Of a DNA stretch of 64,000 nucleotides, positions 1 through 20,345 are shown piece by piece. The notes under the pieces are model-generated. The model was not told where the DNA came from. It saw only the letters and a list, made by a program, of their open reading frames with translations, and ran no database searches. The stretch comes from Manis javanica (Eukaryota; Chordata; Mammalia; Pholidota; Manidae): NCBI RefSeq assembly GCF_040802235.1, contig NC_133167.1, positions 48,104,001 to 48,168,000 of the forward strand, in the 5' to 3' direction. The position numbers were made by a program, and so were the translations under genes. Every line of letters starts with the position of its first letter. The stretch's first letter is position 1.

Positions 1-424
1 GCAATTAAGCCAGATTACATGCTTAGAACAGTGCCAGGCAAGTGTTTAAAAATGGGAGCCTTAAGAAAACCCTGGAATTTTACCTGTTTGCCTCTCATTT
101 TTTGTTGAGCAAATGGTATATGTCAACATACTGTTCTACAACTTGTTACATACCAACACTTATTTTTGACCTAAAATTTCTCATCATAATTTTTAATCCC
201 CAATATTATCTCACAATCTAAAATTTATTTAGCACTTCTGCTAAATAAGCATCATAGAACCGCCAATGTGGTACCAAAAAATTCTCCCATTTTTCTTATT
301 TATTAGATTATGGATGGAGTCCTGAATTTTACCAGGTTAATTTCAAGGATGAGCCAAGGTCTTAAACTGTCTTAGATACCAAAGCTCATTTGCTTGGGTT
401 TTCAAAAACAGATTGGAGAGTACT

Positions 425-605
425 GGTAAAGCCATGGCCTTTGAACTAAATTCCTAACTCTGCAATTTACTAGTCAACATGGCCTTGAATAAGTTTCCTC
501 ATCTCAGAATTTGGAGACAATTTTCTCATTGGTAAAAGGACATCTATGCTTATAAGGTTATTATCATGTGCATGTTATTTAGTCAGGTTGAGCACAGTAT
601 GAAAC
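425..605 (+). repeat. MIR SINE relic
   Basis: The order of blocks follows the MIR core: a degenerate 'loses track of protein-like' line around 'cctaactctgcaatttacta', then 'tttcctcatctcag', then an AT-rich tail. It is diverged, and its edges are approximate. This is a resemblance to the family judged by eye. Confidence 0.45.
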
Positions 606-914
606 TGATGACCCACTTGGTTGCTATAAAAAGTGTGCTTAATCATAATTTTATATTCAAATATGACAAAAACTAAGCCTTAGTACCTCAAATGGGATTA
701 ACACATAAAGTATAAATACACATACAATTTTTCCTGATGGGGACATCAAAGTTTAGACCATTATTCCACACATTTACAATCTCATTTTAGACTTCAATTC
801 CTCAAAATACAAGAAAACAACTTTCAAGACATGATCATGGGACTGGTTTACACTAAATTAATTTCAGACAAAATAGGTGGTAGCTTGAGTAGCAGTTTAG
901 AAGTTGGTAATCAC

Positions 915-1205
915 ATCTGGTACAGCACTGCCTGGGTTCAAAACTTTAACTCTACCTAGCTGCCAAACTTGGTATCAAGCTATTTAGCAGAAGCCATCTT
1001 CTGGAGGTGGACTGCCTGCATCCAAATCCTGCCTTTGCCATATCCTAGAGTTGACTTTTTAATCCCTGTGCCGCACCTTCCTCATCTGCAAAATGAGTAT
1101 GACAGTACTCAGCTCAGAGTTGTTGAAAGATTAAATCAACTGATACAAAGTACCTACAACAGCACATAGTACTTAAAAAAAAATGCTCAAGTGTTAGCTA
1201 TAATT
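915..1205 (+). repeat. MIR SINE relic, possibly two overlapping pieces
   Basis: It contains the ordered MIR blocks 'actgcctgggttcaaa', 'cttcctcatctgcaaaatga', 'agattaaatcaactgatac' and a tail near 'ctcaagtgttagctat'. The first block (about 930-950) and the later blocks (1010-1205) are separated by extra sequence, so this may be two fragments. Confidence 0.65.
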
Positions 1206-1453
1206 ACCAGACAATGCCTACCGCAGCATAGAAGGCTCATTCTATAACTATTTTGCTTTGCTCTAGACTTTTTACAGTTAAACTGTGTGGTACTGTCTTA
1301 AAAACTGAAACTGTTAAATTTTTCTATATATAATTTAAGGAACAAGACCTAAGACATTCAGTTCCATAAACGAACTGTACTTCAATATGAGCTGTTATGT
1401 AGACTGTTGCTACTTGACTTTAAAAAAAGGTGTAATTCTATGGCCTTGTTATT

Positions 1454-1603
1454 TACACATTCACCACACGTGGGTTTCAAAATTAACGCCAGAACTCAGA
1501 TTCTTCATTCAGGAAACCCCTTTGAATATTGCTCTCTATATTCTGAGCTTAATCCTCTATTCCCTATGTATGTTAGGGAACACTGTTGCTCCTCTGGTAA
1601 GCA
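1454..1603 (+). repeat. Direct repeat, outer copy (flanks HSPE1)
   Basis: This 150-bp block is repeated at 3388-3539 in the same orientation with roughly 88-90% identity by eye. The shared core includes 'gccagaactcagat', 'attgctctctatattc' and 'gttgctcctctggt'. The two copies lie on either side of HSPE1 exons 2-4. I do not recognise the family. Short open frames in both copies translate alike, but no protein family fits, and homology of the DNA explains the likeness. Confidence 0.85.
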
Positions 1604-1744
1604 ATTAGACAATTATCTGTATGTAATAAAGCTTAATTCAATGTGAAAAATTGAAGACCTCATTTCCCAGAATTCTCTGGTTACTTAAAAAAAGCATGAA
1701 CTAGAGAACCGTAAAACCATCTTAAATTACTAAATAAAGATTAA

Positions 1745-1933
1745 CCGTTTATTTATATATCTTTATTTGGTAATGTTTTATCAGCACAGTGAAAGTAAAT
1801 TTTAGAGATACTGGATGTCATTAGGTTGGTTATTATTAGTTTATTATAAAAGACATGGAAATTATTTACATGATGAGATTTCAGAACTTCAGTGGAATGG
1901 GCAGCTTCATGTCATGCCATTTCAACAGCGATT
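1745..1933 (-). other. HSPE1: HSPE1 3' UTR with poly(A) signals
   Basis: On the minus strand, AATAAA hexamers lie at 1762-1767 and 1748-1753, about 170-190 nt past the stop codon. This fits the short 3' UTR of the HSPE1 mRNA. The exact cleavage site cannot be read from sequence alone and probably lies some 10-30 nt beyond one of the hexamers. Confidence 0.7.
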
Positions 1934-3934
1934 TCAGTCTACATACTTTCCAAGAATGTCACCATCTCTAAATAAGAAATAATCCTGCAAACAGAGAAAC
2001 CATTAGTTAAGAAAATACACCAAATACTGAACTTAAAAAAACAAAAAAACCATTACGTTTACACACCTTGTCATCTAAAACTACTTTGGTGCCTCCATAT
2101 TCTGGGAGAAGAACTTTATCTCCAACCTTCACGCTAACTGGTTGAATCTCTCCACCCTAAGAATAAAATGTGGTTATTAGCAAACACATCTAGTTCATCA
2201 AATATTCACAACTAAATCAATGTTGAGTACTCAAAACAACTGTTAAAAAAAGGACCCAGTGACCAAATGATATAATTTATACTGCGATTGTAGTTCTTCA
2301 CTCAAAAATTTCACAGAATTTCTCTCTGAAATGATGCACATACAGTGACTTAAACTAAAACCCATTTTGGTGTAAAGTTCAAAGAGTTATAATGGGAAAG
2401 CTAACTTTTTGACTGTTAAATATTAACATAACCTACCATCTATGTGAAATAAACCAGTTTTTAAAATCATATACAAAAATTTAGGAGAAGTTTCCTGAAT
2501 TTGGAATATATAGTTACTTTTTGATTCATTTAACTTTCCTCCAAAATACAGATTTGGGAAGAGGGTCTAAAGCATAGTGTCCATAGGTCTAAAGCCTTCC
2601 TATTTGTGACTCCAGGATAGCTCCTTCCTAAGATTTTCTTAGAGGTAACTGTAACAATGCACTGAACATATTTGACCCCAAGGGTAATTTATGGCATATT
2701 CTGGCTGACACTTTTAGAAGTGTGAGGTCTAACCAGTTAATTGGAGAATAACTGGAGGGGCTGTCATACCGTTCCTTTCATAGGTATGACAACTAAGGCC
2801 AAAAGGATTAGGCAAATTTAGTATGTTAGAAGTGGATCAGGAGTTCAAATTTCCCTTCCATTCTTAAAAGACTGTGCAGATTATCTTTAAGAAAAAAAAT
2901 TTTTAATCAAAACTTTAGAATTTGAAGAAAATGCTGGTCATACTTCGCTACCGATTACTCTGGAGCTCCCCAATAAAAAAAATAAGAATTTCTATTTTAC
3001 AATCATTTTCGTTAGAGAGGCAGATTACATGCGACTGAACTAGGGAATGATCTTTAAGTAAACATACGATTTAAGAAACTATTTTTCAGTAATAATCAAA
3101 TATTTTTTTTTACCCCTCCAATTCACATAAAAGAAGAGTCATATTTTAGCCTCCATTTACCTTTCCTTTGGAGCCCGATCCAACAGCTACTACTGTCGCT
3201 TGCAACACTTTTCCTTGAGATTTTTCTGGAAGCATTATGCCTCCCTTGGTTACAGTTTCAGCGGCACTCCTCTCAACTAGCACTCGGTCAAAGAGGGGAA
3301 GAAACTTTCTAAATGCCTGTCCTGCCTGTGGGGAGAGAAACATTAGACTTCAAACAAAAACAGTGTGTAACTGTATATACTAAACGTTACACATTCACCG
3401 CCACATGTGGGTTTCAAAATGAACGCCAGAACTCAGATACTGCATTCAGGAAATCCCTTTAAATATTGCTCTCTATATTCCGAGCTTAATCTTCCATTCC
3501 CTATGTACGTTAGGGACGCTGTTGCTCCTCTGGTCAGCAGACAAGGTTTCAGGGCAACCTTGGGTTATTCCAAGGTCAAATATTTTCCCTGTTCAAGTTT
3601 TTCCGTAATTTCTCAACAAACACTTAAGTCAATCGTTCAGTCCGGAGCCACGCTTTCAAGACACCACACACCCACAAAAGCCTCGCAGAAGCAGTGAGTC
3701 GACTACAGCGCGTGCGTCCGGGTTCCCGCCCACTGGCTCTGTCGCCTAACACGCGTGCATAGAGCCTTCCACGGAGGTACGGGTCTTCGGGGCCTCTCCT
3801 CTCCAGGGTTCGAAGAGGGGCGGGCCTCAGAATGACCCTTACCTTTCCTCTAGAGCCAAAGGGCCCTCGGGGCTCCCCGCGCACCTCCGACCTACCCGGG
3901 CCCACCGGCCACCAGCCCACACGGTACTCACCAT
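1934..3934 (-). CDS. HSPE1: HSPE1: mitochondrial 10-kDa chaperonin (Hsp10, GroES family)
   Basis: Hsp10 forms the seven-subunit lid that closes the Hsp60 cage in the mitochondrial matrix during ATP-driven folding. Coding exons on the minus strand are 3932-3934 (the ATG alone), 3161-3325 (55 codons), 2067-2156 (30 codons) and 1934-1984 (16 codons plus TGA), giving 102 residues, the family's usual length. All introns are GT-AG and in phase 0; exon 1 ends at the ATG with donor GTGAGT and exon 2 has acceptor CCCCACAG. The mobile loop that docks on Hsp60 spans about residues 20-35 and keeps its hydrophobic Ile-Met-Leu triplet (31-33). The first residues after Met (AGQAFRKF) act as a non-cleaved import signal in this family. 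It is divergent from HSPD1 and shares its promoter. Intron 1 holds one copy of the 150-bp repeat. No lesion is seen. Confidence 0.97.
3388..3539 (+). repeat. Direct repeat, inner copy (HSPE1 intron 1)
   Basis: This is the partner of the block at 1454-1603, in the same orientation, inside HSPE1 intron 1 about 60 bp upstream (in transcript sense) of exon 2. It differs from the outer copy by scattered substitutions and small indels. The family is not recognised. Confidence 0.85.
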
Positions 3935-4276
3935 GACTGCGACTGCCGCAGTTAATCCGCTGCCGCGCCACAGCAACTAGACCTACAGCCCAGCCTGCGC
4001 GACACGTGAAGGTGGAAAAAGGCCGCGCAGCGCGCAGGCGCTCTCCTCCCCACCCTCCGCCCCTCCCCGCAAGAGAGGGCGGACGCAGCAGCGCGCCCCG
4101 CGATTCGTCCGCAAGGTTGTGCGCGGGCCACTGACGCGAGGACTGGGGGCCGGAAGAAAAGAGCAGCTCTTCTAGGCTTTTCTAGGCCGCTTGCCGAGGT
4201 GAGAGTACTGGCCCTTCGCCCCCCTTCCGGAAATGACGCTTTCGACCCTTGACCCACAGAGAGCGCGGCGTATCCC

Positions 4277-4291
4277 GGAAAGTTCTGGAAG
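4277..4291. promoter_or_regulatory. Heat-shock element (HSF1 site)
   Basis: The sequence GAAagTTCtgGAA (4278-4290) has three alternating pentamers with exact spacing, a perfect nGAAnnTTCnnGAAn. HSF1 trimers bind this arrangement. It lies about 340 bp from the HSPE1 start codon and about 200-300 bp upstream of HSPD1 exon 1, so it can serve both genes. A fourth pentamer is not preserved on either side. Confidence 0.88.
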
Positions 4292-4489
4292 CGAGCGCAG
4301 CCCGGGAACTAGCCTAAGCTGGCCAGAGAAGGCTGAGCCGCAGGCCTGGCCTGGGAGGATAGGGAGGGGCGGGGCTGGCGCGCGACGCGTGCCGATTGCC
4401 GGGCCGGAGCCGAAGGAAAGTGGGTGGGAGCCGCCCGCGCACGCTGTGCCGCGGGGCGGGGTGAAGCGGCGGAGGGAGGAGACACGGGT

Positions 4490-4575
4490 TCATTGCCGTG
4501 TGCGCCTTGCGCTCTGTCCCTCACTCTCTTCCAACGGTCCGCCTTGTGTCTGCACGACAGGCTTCTGCCCCGCAG
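4490..4575 (+). other. HSPD1: HSPD1 exon 1 (5' UTR), approximate start
   Basis: The exon end is set by the splice donor in 'ccccgcag|gtacgc' (GT at 4576-4577). The text 'cgccttgcgctctgtccctc' upstream resembles my recollection of the human HSPD1 leader. The 5' limit is a guess, since no Inr or TATA box fixes it. Intron 1 runs from 4576 to 5507. Confidence 0.65.
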
Positions 4576-5422
4576 GTACGCGGCCGCCCCCCCGCCGCCT
4601 CACCCAGGTGCCTCGGATCCCCGAGTCTGCCTTTCCCCGTTGCAGTTCTGACTGAGTGGGCTGGAAGACGAGAGCCAGGGCTTCCCCCCGGCGCCGCAGG
4701 TCGGCCCTACAGGGCCAGGCCTCGCCGATCCTTCTGGGGCCCATCACGTGCGCCATTGATTGCTTCTCCGGGTTGGGCGCGGGAGGCAGGGCTTGCTCGA
4801 GAGTGTTTGTGGAATCAGGGGAGTGTATTCGCTTGGGCTCTCTGATGCAACCCACTGCTGGCCGATTGCATGGCGCCGGGGAGGGTGGTCGCAGCCGCGT
4901 GGGAACCGCCTTCGGCCCTGCGGACACCTGGAGTATGAGCCTCCCTTTTTGACCTTGAGTCGTCCAGATGGATTCACGTGGGGCCACGCGGAGTGGGCCG
5001 AGCCGCAACTCCCCAGCATCGCGGCGTAGCGGGCTCCTCTGATACTGTAACCCCAGGTGGATACGTGAAGGGAAGACACATTTTATTAAGCGGATTTTTG
5101 CACCGTCACGAATTTTTAACTGTCCTGGTCACCCGGGTGTACAACCCCCCCTTTTCCTGCAGACTTGGATTTTCGGGGACATGTTTGGAGTGAGTTTGCT
5201 CTTTAGGCAATTTTAGCGATGAAAGATTAACTCGTTTTTAGAGGCATGGGTAGGCGGCCCTGGGGAAGAAGGTGAGTGTTCCTTGTGCTAGTGCTGCATG
5301 TCAGGCGTTGGGGCAACCTCCTCCTGCAATCTTGTGCTACTAGTAAGCTGGCCCAGGTGTAGAGGCTGGCAGATGTCAACCCAGCTCACGTCCAACATTT
5401 CATGTTGCTATTTGTTGCATAG

Positions 5423-14136
<8,714 letters not shown>

Positions 14137-14610
14137 TTCTAGAATAATGCTTTACCATTGTTAATGAACTATAAGAGGGAGAGCAAGACAGTGCTCCTAC
14201 CATTAACTTCAGAGAAGTCAGTTGAAGGAAATGACTGAAGAAAAGGCTGGCAGATGTTTAGGAAAATGACTATAACCATCAGTTACTGGTTTCATTTGAT
14301 AACATAATGGTTTACTGCTGTCATTGTCCATGCCTACAGATAATTTATTTTGTATTTTTGATTAAAAAGACCATTTGTACATTCCTGATAACTGAGTACA
14401 AAAGCCATGTACCAATGTACTGCTTTCAACTTAAATCACTGAGGCATTTTTACTACTATTCTGTTAAAAGTCAGGATTTTAGTGCTTGCCATCACCGATG
14501 AGAGGTACAAGAAGCAGCCTTTCTGTGGAGAGATTAATTGTGTATAAAGTAGAGAAATACCCAATTATGTGACAACCTTTGTGTAATAAAATTTGTTTAA
14601 AGTAGTAATT
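14137..14610 (+). other. HSPD1: HSPD1 3' UTR with poly(A) signal
   Basis: The stop codon TAA ends at 14136. A canonical AATAAA lies at 14585-14590, followed by a T/G-rich stretch ('aattgtgttagcc') suited to cleavage near 14605-14610. This gives a 3' UTR of about 470 nt, similar to other mammals. Confidence 0.85.
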
Positions 14611-15713
14611 GTGTTAGCCTTTCCATGATCTAGGAGATAGAAAAGAAAGCCAGTTGAAGGGGAAGCATAGGGTTTGGCACAAGTGTATAACATTGTTCCA
14701 CCTATAGTATCCTTGTTTTACATAAGTAAGGGGTAATTTTAAAAGGTGACAACTCTGAGTCCTGTGGAAATGTGTTGAGTTCTCCTAAAGAAAGGGGCAA
14801 TGTGTTGTTTCTTGGGATAATGGTTCTTGCTCCAAAGCTGCTGCATAAGATGAGCAATGGGTTCCTGTTGGTACCCACAAATGATGAGGGCAGAGTTTGT
14901 AGTATGAGTGTACTTCAGTGGAAAGGAGGAAGCTATGCCATTCAAGCATAATGGACAGTAGGGAAGGCCATCAGAAATTGAGAGGCACAGCCCAGTGTCT
15001 TCACCTTGATTTCTTAAGAACTTGAAATAGGTTTCTGGCTCAATGCACTTGGTCTTTATTAGTAAGAATATGGAAGTGTGGCTTGCTTTTAATAAAAGGT
15101 ACCAGGTGTTTACCAAAGGCAAATACCAATTGGCAGGAGGTAACACTGCTTTCTAGATTTTACTACATCGTAAATTGAAGGCACAAGATACCGTGGAACA
15201 GCATTGAGTTTTTTTTCTTTCAGTTGTGTCAAGGACCTAGGCTATCAAGGACATAACACAGCCTCAATCTGCTAGATGGGAAGGAACTCCACAATCAGCT
15301 CAGTTTGGTCCTGGGGGTGCTACTTACCAAGCTAGGCATTGAGGCAAATGCTGCTGTTCTTGTGTGCATATGCTGGATAGACAGAAGGAAAAATAAACTG
15401 TCATAGATCGAAAGCCAAATTCACTTGATATCTTGCACCTAGAAATACCTTTGCTTTGGTAATTTGAGTTACATGACAAATTAGAGGGGACTGAACAAAA
15501 GGTATTTTAAGTGAACAAAACTTGCCTAGAATTTTTTTGCCTAGAAATGGCAAAAGGTAAACTCGCTAGTAGTATCAAGGACAGGAGAAAGAAACCTTAG
15601 AGAAAAGGCTTAGTTTATATTTTAAAGGTCAAGCTAGGTGAGAAAATAACATCTGAACTAGTTGCTGTTAGAATGGTCTGGAGCCTAAACCGATTAACAG
15701 AGAAGAAAAAAAA

Positions 15714-15749
15714 CAATTCTCATGTAAATCCTAACTGCTAGATTTTGAT
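15714..15749 (+). repeat. 36-bp direct repeat, copy 1
   Basis: This block, starting 'caattctcatgtaaatcc', recurs at 16908-16943 in the same orientation with 35 of 36 bases identical. It is part of a larger rearranged duplication with the inverted block at 15869-15913. Confidence 0.75.
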
Positions 15750-15769
15750 GTGCTAGATGCTGGACTAAC

Positions 15770-15905
15770 TACTTGAATTATTTTAGCCCTAAGAATAGTC
15801 TTGAATTAAGGACTCTATTAAACCTATGCTACAGTTACATAAACTGAGGCTCTGAAAGGTTAAAGAATAGTCTCAGAGCTTAAGGTGGTAGATCCTAGAT
15901 TAGAA
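15770..15905 (-). repeat. MIR SINE relic
   Basis: The text 'cataaactgaggctctgaaaggttaaag' follows the reverse complement of the MIR core (tail towards low coordinates). It overlaps the block that is repeated in inverted form at 17006-17050. Confidence 0.5.
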
Positions 15906-15913
15906 TTAGTTTG
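15869..15913 (+). repeat. 45-bp inverted repeat, left arm
   Basis: The reverse complement of this block occurs at 17006-17050 with 43 of 45 bases matching. The shared text includes 'cagagcttaaggt' and 'ttagaattagtttg'. Confidence 0.75.
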
Positions 15914-16907
15914 ATAGAATTTGTTTGAAAAGTGTAAATGCTTAAGCCAAGGAACATGGAGCGAATGCCCAAGACAACATCTAGACAAGGTAGAAACCTG
16001 ACAGCTGCAGCCACAGACATAAATAGATTGGGAAATTCTTTTACCTTCTTGACCCGAACACCTGCACAAGGTGATTATAGTTTTGGAGAGATTCTGTAGA
16101 GAAGCAGGATTATCAAGAATCAAGATGGTTCCTTCAAATAATACTCAGTCAAAATAAAAGATGACTAAGATGAAGCTGAATGGTAGATCTAGATCTTTGA
16201 GGAAATAAGAGCAGGACGTTAAAGGAAATCCTTTGGGAAACCACACAAAATAAAAGATTCCTTGATCAGTTGCTCAACCAAAAATGGAAAAATGTTGGCA
16301 GGTTGGTATTGCCATACTGTGAAGGCAGGCAGGATTTATTTGAACAGTACAGATGAATGGAGGGCCTTTTCAAGGCAAAAAGTTGAAGGAGTATATTACA
16401 AAAAAAGGCAGAGAGGTAGGGACATGATCTACCAATATTTAGCCCTAGCCATTGGAGGTGAACTTCTAGAAATGTAGCTGGATCTGCTTTAAAAATGGAT
16501 AGAGGAATAACCAAAAACGGATGCTACTATGAAGTCAGATTCTGCTATTTCAAGAAAATGGATGAAAAAATGGAATGTTTCTCCTGCAACCCAGGTAGCT
16601 GCAGCTAGACTCAGGTCGGAGAATCTCAAACCTGAAAAGCAGGGTTTGGGGCACATGACTAGGGGTACCTTCCAGGTGCTCACAAACAATAGCTGCAACC
16701 TGGAGGTTCTCAAACTGCATTAAATATGTGGGACTGTGTTGTGTTCGAATAAGTGGTTGATGAAACCAAATGGTCTTAAAACGAGTATAGAAAAGGCCAA
16801 ATTGAAAATAATCATGGGAATTTAGTAACCTTAAATGATCAATACAATTTTGAACAAAAAATGGCCTAATGAACAGTAGCATCAGCAATAGCTTTTTTTG
16901 TGCCCAC

Positions 16908-16943
16908 CAATTCTCATGTAAATCCCAACTGCTAGATTTTGAT
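16908..16943 (+). repeat. 36-bp direct repeat, copy 2
   Basis: This is the partner of 15714-15749, with one mismatch and the same orientation. Confidence 0.75.
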
Positions 16944-17005
16944 CTCTAATACTAATCTCCACTAAAAGGGAATGGGATTCCTTGGAATAGCAGTTGAGTC
17001 CATGC

Positions 17006-17050
17006 CAAACTAATTCTAACCTAGGATCTACGACCTTAAGCTCTGAGACT
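17006..17050 (-). repeat. 45-bp inverted repeat, right arm
   Basis: This is the reverse-complement partner of 15869-15913 with two mismatches. It lies 62 bp after the direct-repeat copy, against 119 bp between the matching blocks on the left side. Confidence 0.75.
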
Positions 17051-19011
17051 TGGGAAAAAGGATGGATCTGAAACACCTTGTTGCTGCCTGACAGCAAAAA
17101 TTCTTTTGAAGAACATCAAGCAGTTTTTTATAAAGAAGCCAAAACAAGGAATTCCTATTGGCTAAATTAGGACATCTTGAATATCAGTGATAAATAATTA
17201 CAGTAAATTAGAATAAAGCCAAGCATTCATAGCGATACTCATATAAGAGGAATGTAAAGACTAGAAAAAGATAGTTTCAATATAAACAATGCCTTATTAA
17301 GAAGCCAAAGTATTGACATGTTAGTATGTGTCTGCTTGTATAGATTATGTTTGTTTTATGTTTAAGCAGGAGGGAATGCAATAAAACTAGTGAAAGAGCC
17401 AAATGAAGAAAGGAACTGAACCCAAGAATAGGAAGAATGCGCAGTACTGACAGCCTCATATAATCAGGTAGAAGGGGAGTTTGGCAACCATCTAGCACTG
17501 GTCTGGAAAAATTCGAAAGTCCAATAATGGGTTGCAAGATGATAAATTATCCAAAGCCCCCAGAATCTGAAATTTGAAGTTAACTTCCCAAGGAAATGAA
17601 ACATTTGAGGTGAACTCATGAATTTCATGAATATTGATATATTCATGAGACAATATAAGTTTCTGTTTATACTTAACAAATCAGGTCCATGTGCCATAAA
17701 TAATAGAGTTAGGTACTGACAACCACAGAAAACTTAAAAGCACTTAATTTCCAGAAAAAGTATCAAGTATCTAAACATTAAAATCATTAAAACACAAATG
17801 ATGTAAGAACCTCATGATAAAACAAGTAAGATTTTGTTGTAAAGACAAAAAAAGGTACTTATCCCAAGATTCAAGGCTCTGAATCACACTGGCCTGTGTA
17901 GCCAGGTTATACAACACCAAGAATCTAAAGTCAGTTACCAAGATCCTGCAACCTCAGTTGGACTAAGATGGTGTCTTGTTGCACATAGTTAATACACCGA
18001 ATGTCCAGAAGCATGTAGGAACTATCCAAATAGGCAATCTCAGAAGAAATAGAAATAATATAAGCTGAAAATAGTAACACTCATATCCTTACTTACACAT
18101 AAATATTAATGTAATAATGTGAGATTCTCTGTCTCTTAAGGTATTTAAAACATTCAAGAGAATCTGATATACTGGGTTTGCAATTTTTAATGTTTAGAAG
18201 TCTGTTTAAATTTCCAATACTTAAATGTTCAGGGAAATTTATTAATTCCATACATTTAGTTTGGTTAGTTATGTAAATAGTATGAATATTTAGAAAAATG
18301 CCTAATTTTTGAAGAGATGTATATTTAGTAAATTCATAGATCAATAAATTAGACATTAAGCAAAGTACAAAAAAAGTATTTCACTCCCTGCTGCAAAGCT
18401 TCTCTTAAAAAAAACCAAAAAACCCCAAGACTGTCCTTAGGAACATGTAAGGAATTCCAGAGCAACTGAAGGGAAGGGGTAACAACTGCTGTGGTATAGG
18501 ATTAAAATGACTAGTACTTGGAGGAAAAAAAAGGGCAAGAGTAGATTAACACTCTGGGAAATGACACAGTCCGTAAACCTGCCTCGAAGTGTTGTCTCAT
18601 GTAAACGTGCATTACCTTACACTTCAAAGAGAATCAGCGACAAAGCCAAAGGGTCAAAAAGGAGATGAAAATTGAGATTTTAAAAAAATACAGACACCAT
18701 TCTTATTACTTATTCTCAAAATCCCACTAAGCAGATAGTGATGAGATAAAAGACTGTCTTCCAACCTGGGACCCTCAACCTTTTACTATCCTTACAGAAT
18801 GCCAGCAGCTGGGCATCATTTCTCCTCTTACCTGTTCTTGCCCTTATCCCCACCTCCGTTCTCTAGGGCAAGAGACAGGAGAGGTCTTGTACAGAAAACT
18901 GAGAAAACTAGTTACTTAGTAAAAACTTTACTATAATGATGAGTTATTATCCTAGAAACATCTCATGATAATATCTTGATATTGGTTTATTCCAGTAAGT
19001 TAAAATTAGTT

Positions 19012-19090
19012 CCGCCTTCCCTCCCTCCCTGCCTGCCTTCCTGCCTTCTTTCTTCCTCTTTCATTCTTTTCCCATCTCTGTCTCTTTCTT
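19012..19090. repeat. Polypyrimidine (CCTT/CTGC) low-complexity tract
   Basis: An almost pure C/T run with CCTCCCTCCCTGCCTGCC motifs on the plus strand. Confidence 0.8.
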
Positions 19091-20204
19091 AATCTACCAA
19101 CCCTTTCTTGTTCTCTTTACGCTTGATCTTCCTTGAAATTTCACAAAACAACATGGGATTGTTACAGACTAGAGTTTACAAAGGAAGGGGGTTTTCCCTG
19201 GGTGTAGGAAGGACACCTGCCTTCTGGTTTATAATTAATCTCTTAATGGAATGATGTTCTCTTGGGTGAGGAAAGCTGTATCCTAGATCTCAGGGATATG
19301 TCCATTGTTTTTGAACCCCCAAAGCCTTAGCAATTTTCCGATTAGCAAAATTCAGGATGGCAACTTCCTGTTTTTAGTTCCAGGCTCCTAAGCCTCACTG
19401 TTTAAGGCTCAATGCAGTGTATTCCCAAAGGTAAGTGAGCAGGACAAATTATGATGCCACAACCCTAGAGGATCTCTGAGAGGCCTATGATAGGATTTTC
19501 TAGGATTTGGGGGACTTCTTCAGATAATTCTTTTGAATTCAATTCAGTTGAATGTAAGGAACATTCAACATTTTTTTCCAAGGGAAGGATGGCAAGAACA
19601 CTTGAAGAAAAAAAAAAAATCTAAGTTTATACAGCTAGTATAGACTCAAAGTCATATCTAAGTGCAAAGCCCATTTATCAACTTTTTTTTTTACCACTTA
19701 AACCAGAATCACAGGTAAAAGACTGATTTACACAGAAAGAGGTTCTTAGTGCTCTTTAATAATTGTAATATGGAGGTGAGACAGTTGTTTAGTAGGTGGA
19801 AGCAGAAGTAGGAGAGGAAAGGGATGTGTGTGTGTGAATGGGCATCAGCTTGTCTTATTCTGTATCTGTATCTGGTGGCTGTGAGGAGTGGGGAGGACCT
19901 CTTGGAAGGCAACTGGCAGAGGCTGAAGTTGGCAGTTAAGAAATCATGTGACATGGACATAGCAAAGCTCTTTTCTGAAGTGTGTTCATATAGAAATGGC
20001 AGGAAGATAGTGTTCCTATGTAGTGGCACAGCCCATTTTTTTCTCCCAACATAACTGGGCACATTCCTGCTCTCTGGCATCAGTGTGTCACATCAGTAAC
20101 TTAGTGATGTAACGTCATGTGAAGCTAATTGTTCAGTGAGTTTAATTGTTAAGTCAAATGTATAAAGAAAGGCTTTCTGAAATGCACTTGTGTATTTGCA
20201 ATGC

Positions 20205-20345
20205 GATTATTAACCTTGCTGAGCCTCAGTCTTCTGATTTGTACATTGGGAGCCCTCTGTAACTGAAGGGTGTCTTGAGGATTACAGATGATCTGAGTAA
20301 TTTAAATATAGCTAGACAATACCAAGCACTCAGAAACAAACAGCT
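20205..20345 (+). repeat. MIR SINE relic
   Basis: The blocks 'gagcctcagtcttctgattt' and 'gaggattacagatgatctga', with a tail near 'agcactcagaaac', follow the MIR core in order. Confidence 0.55.

Larger units (their letters stand above)
1..1744. other. Intergenic flank beyond the HSPE1 3' end
   Basis: No coding exon is recognisable. The open frames here are short and lack family motifs. The stretch holds two MIR-like relics (about 425-605 and 915-1205) and the outer copy of a 150-bp repeat whose partner lies in HSPE1 intron 1. The rest is AT-rich unique-looking sequence. Confidence 0.6.
3700..4700. promoter_or_regulatory. CpG island with HSPE1/HSPD1 bidirectional promoter
   Basis: This is the only long CpG-dense stretch in the gene part of the window. 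It joins HSPE1 exon 1 (minus strand, ATG at 3932-3934) to the untranslated HSPD1 exon 1 (ending at 4575). Motifs seen are GC boxes GGGGCGGGGC at 4366-4375 and GGGGCGGGG at 4453-4461; an NRF-1-like GCGCAGGCGC at 4032-4041; ETS-like CCGGAAG at 4150-4156 and CTTCCGG at 4224-4230; and a heat-shock element at 4277-4291. No TATA box stands out. NRF-1 and ETS sites are typical of promoters for nuclear-encoded mitochondrial proteins. The head-to-head arrangement is known in human and should keep Hsp10 and Hsp60 expression in step. The start sites are inferred. Confidence 0.9.

Noticed and set aside
1407..1646. Similar short peptides from 1407-1646 and 3407-3697
   Set aside because: The likeness comes from the DNA repeat itself. 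Frames are short, the copies carry indels, and no family matches.
4233..5079. Several overlapping frames in the CpG island and HSPD1 intron 1
   Set aside because: GC-rich DNA has few stop codons. None starts at a supported exon, and they lie across promoter and intron.
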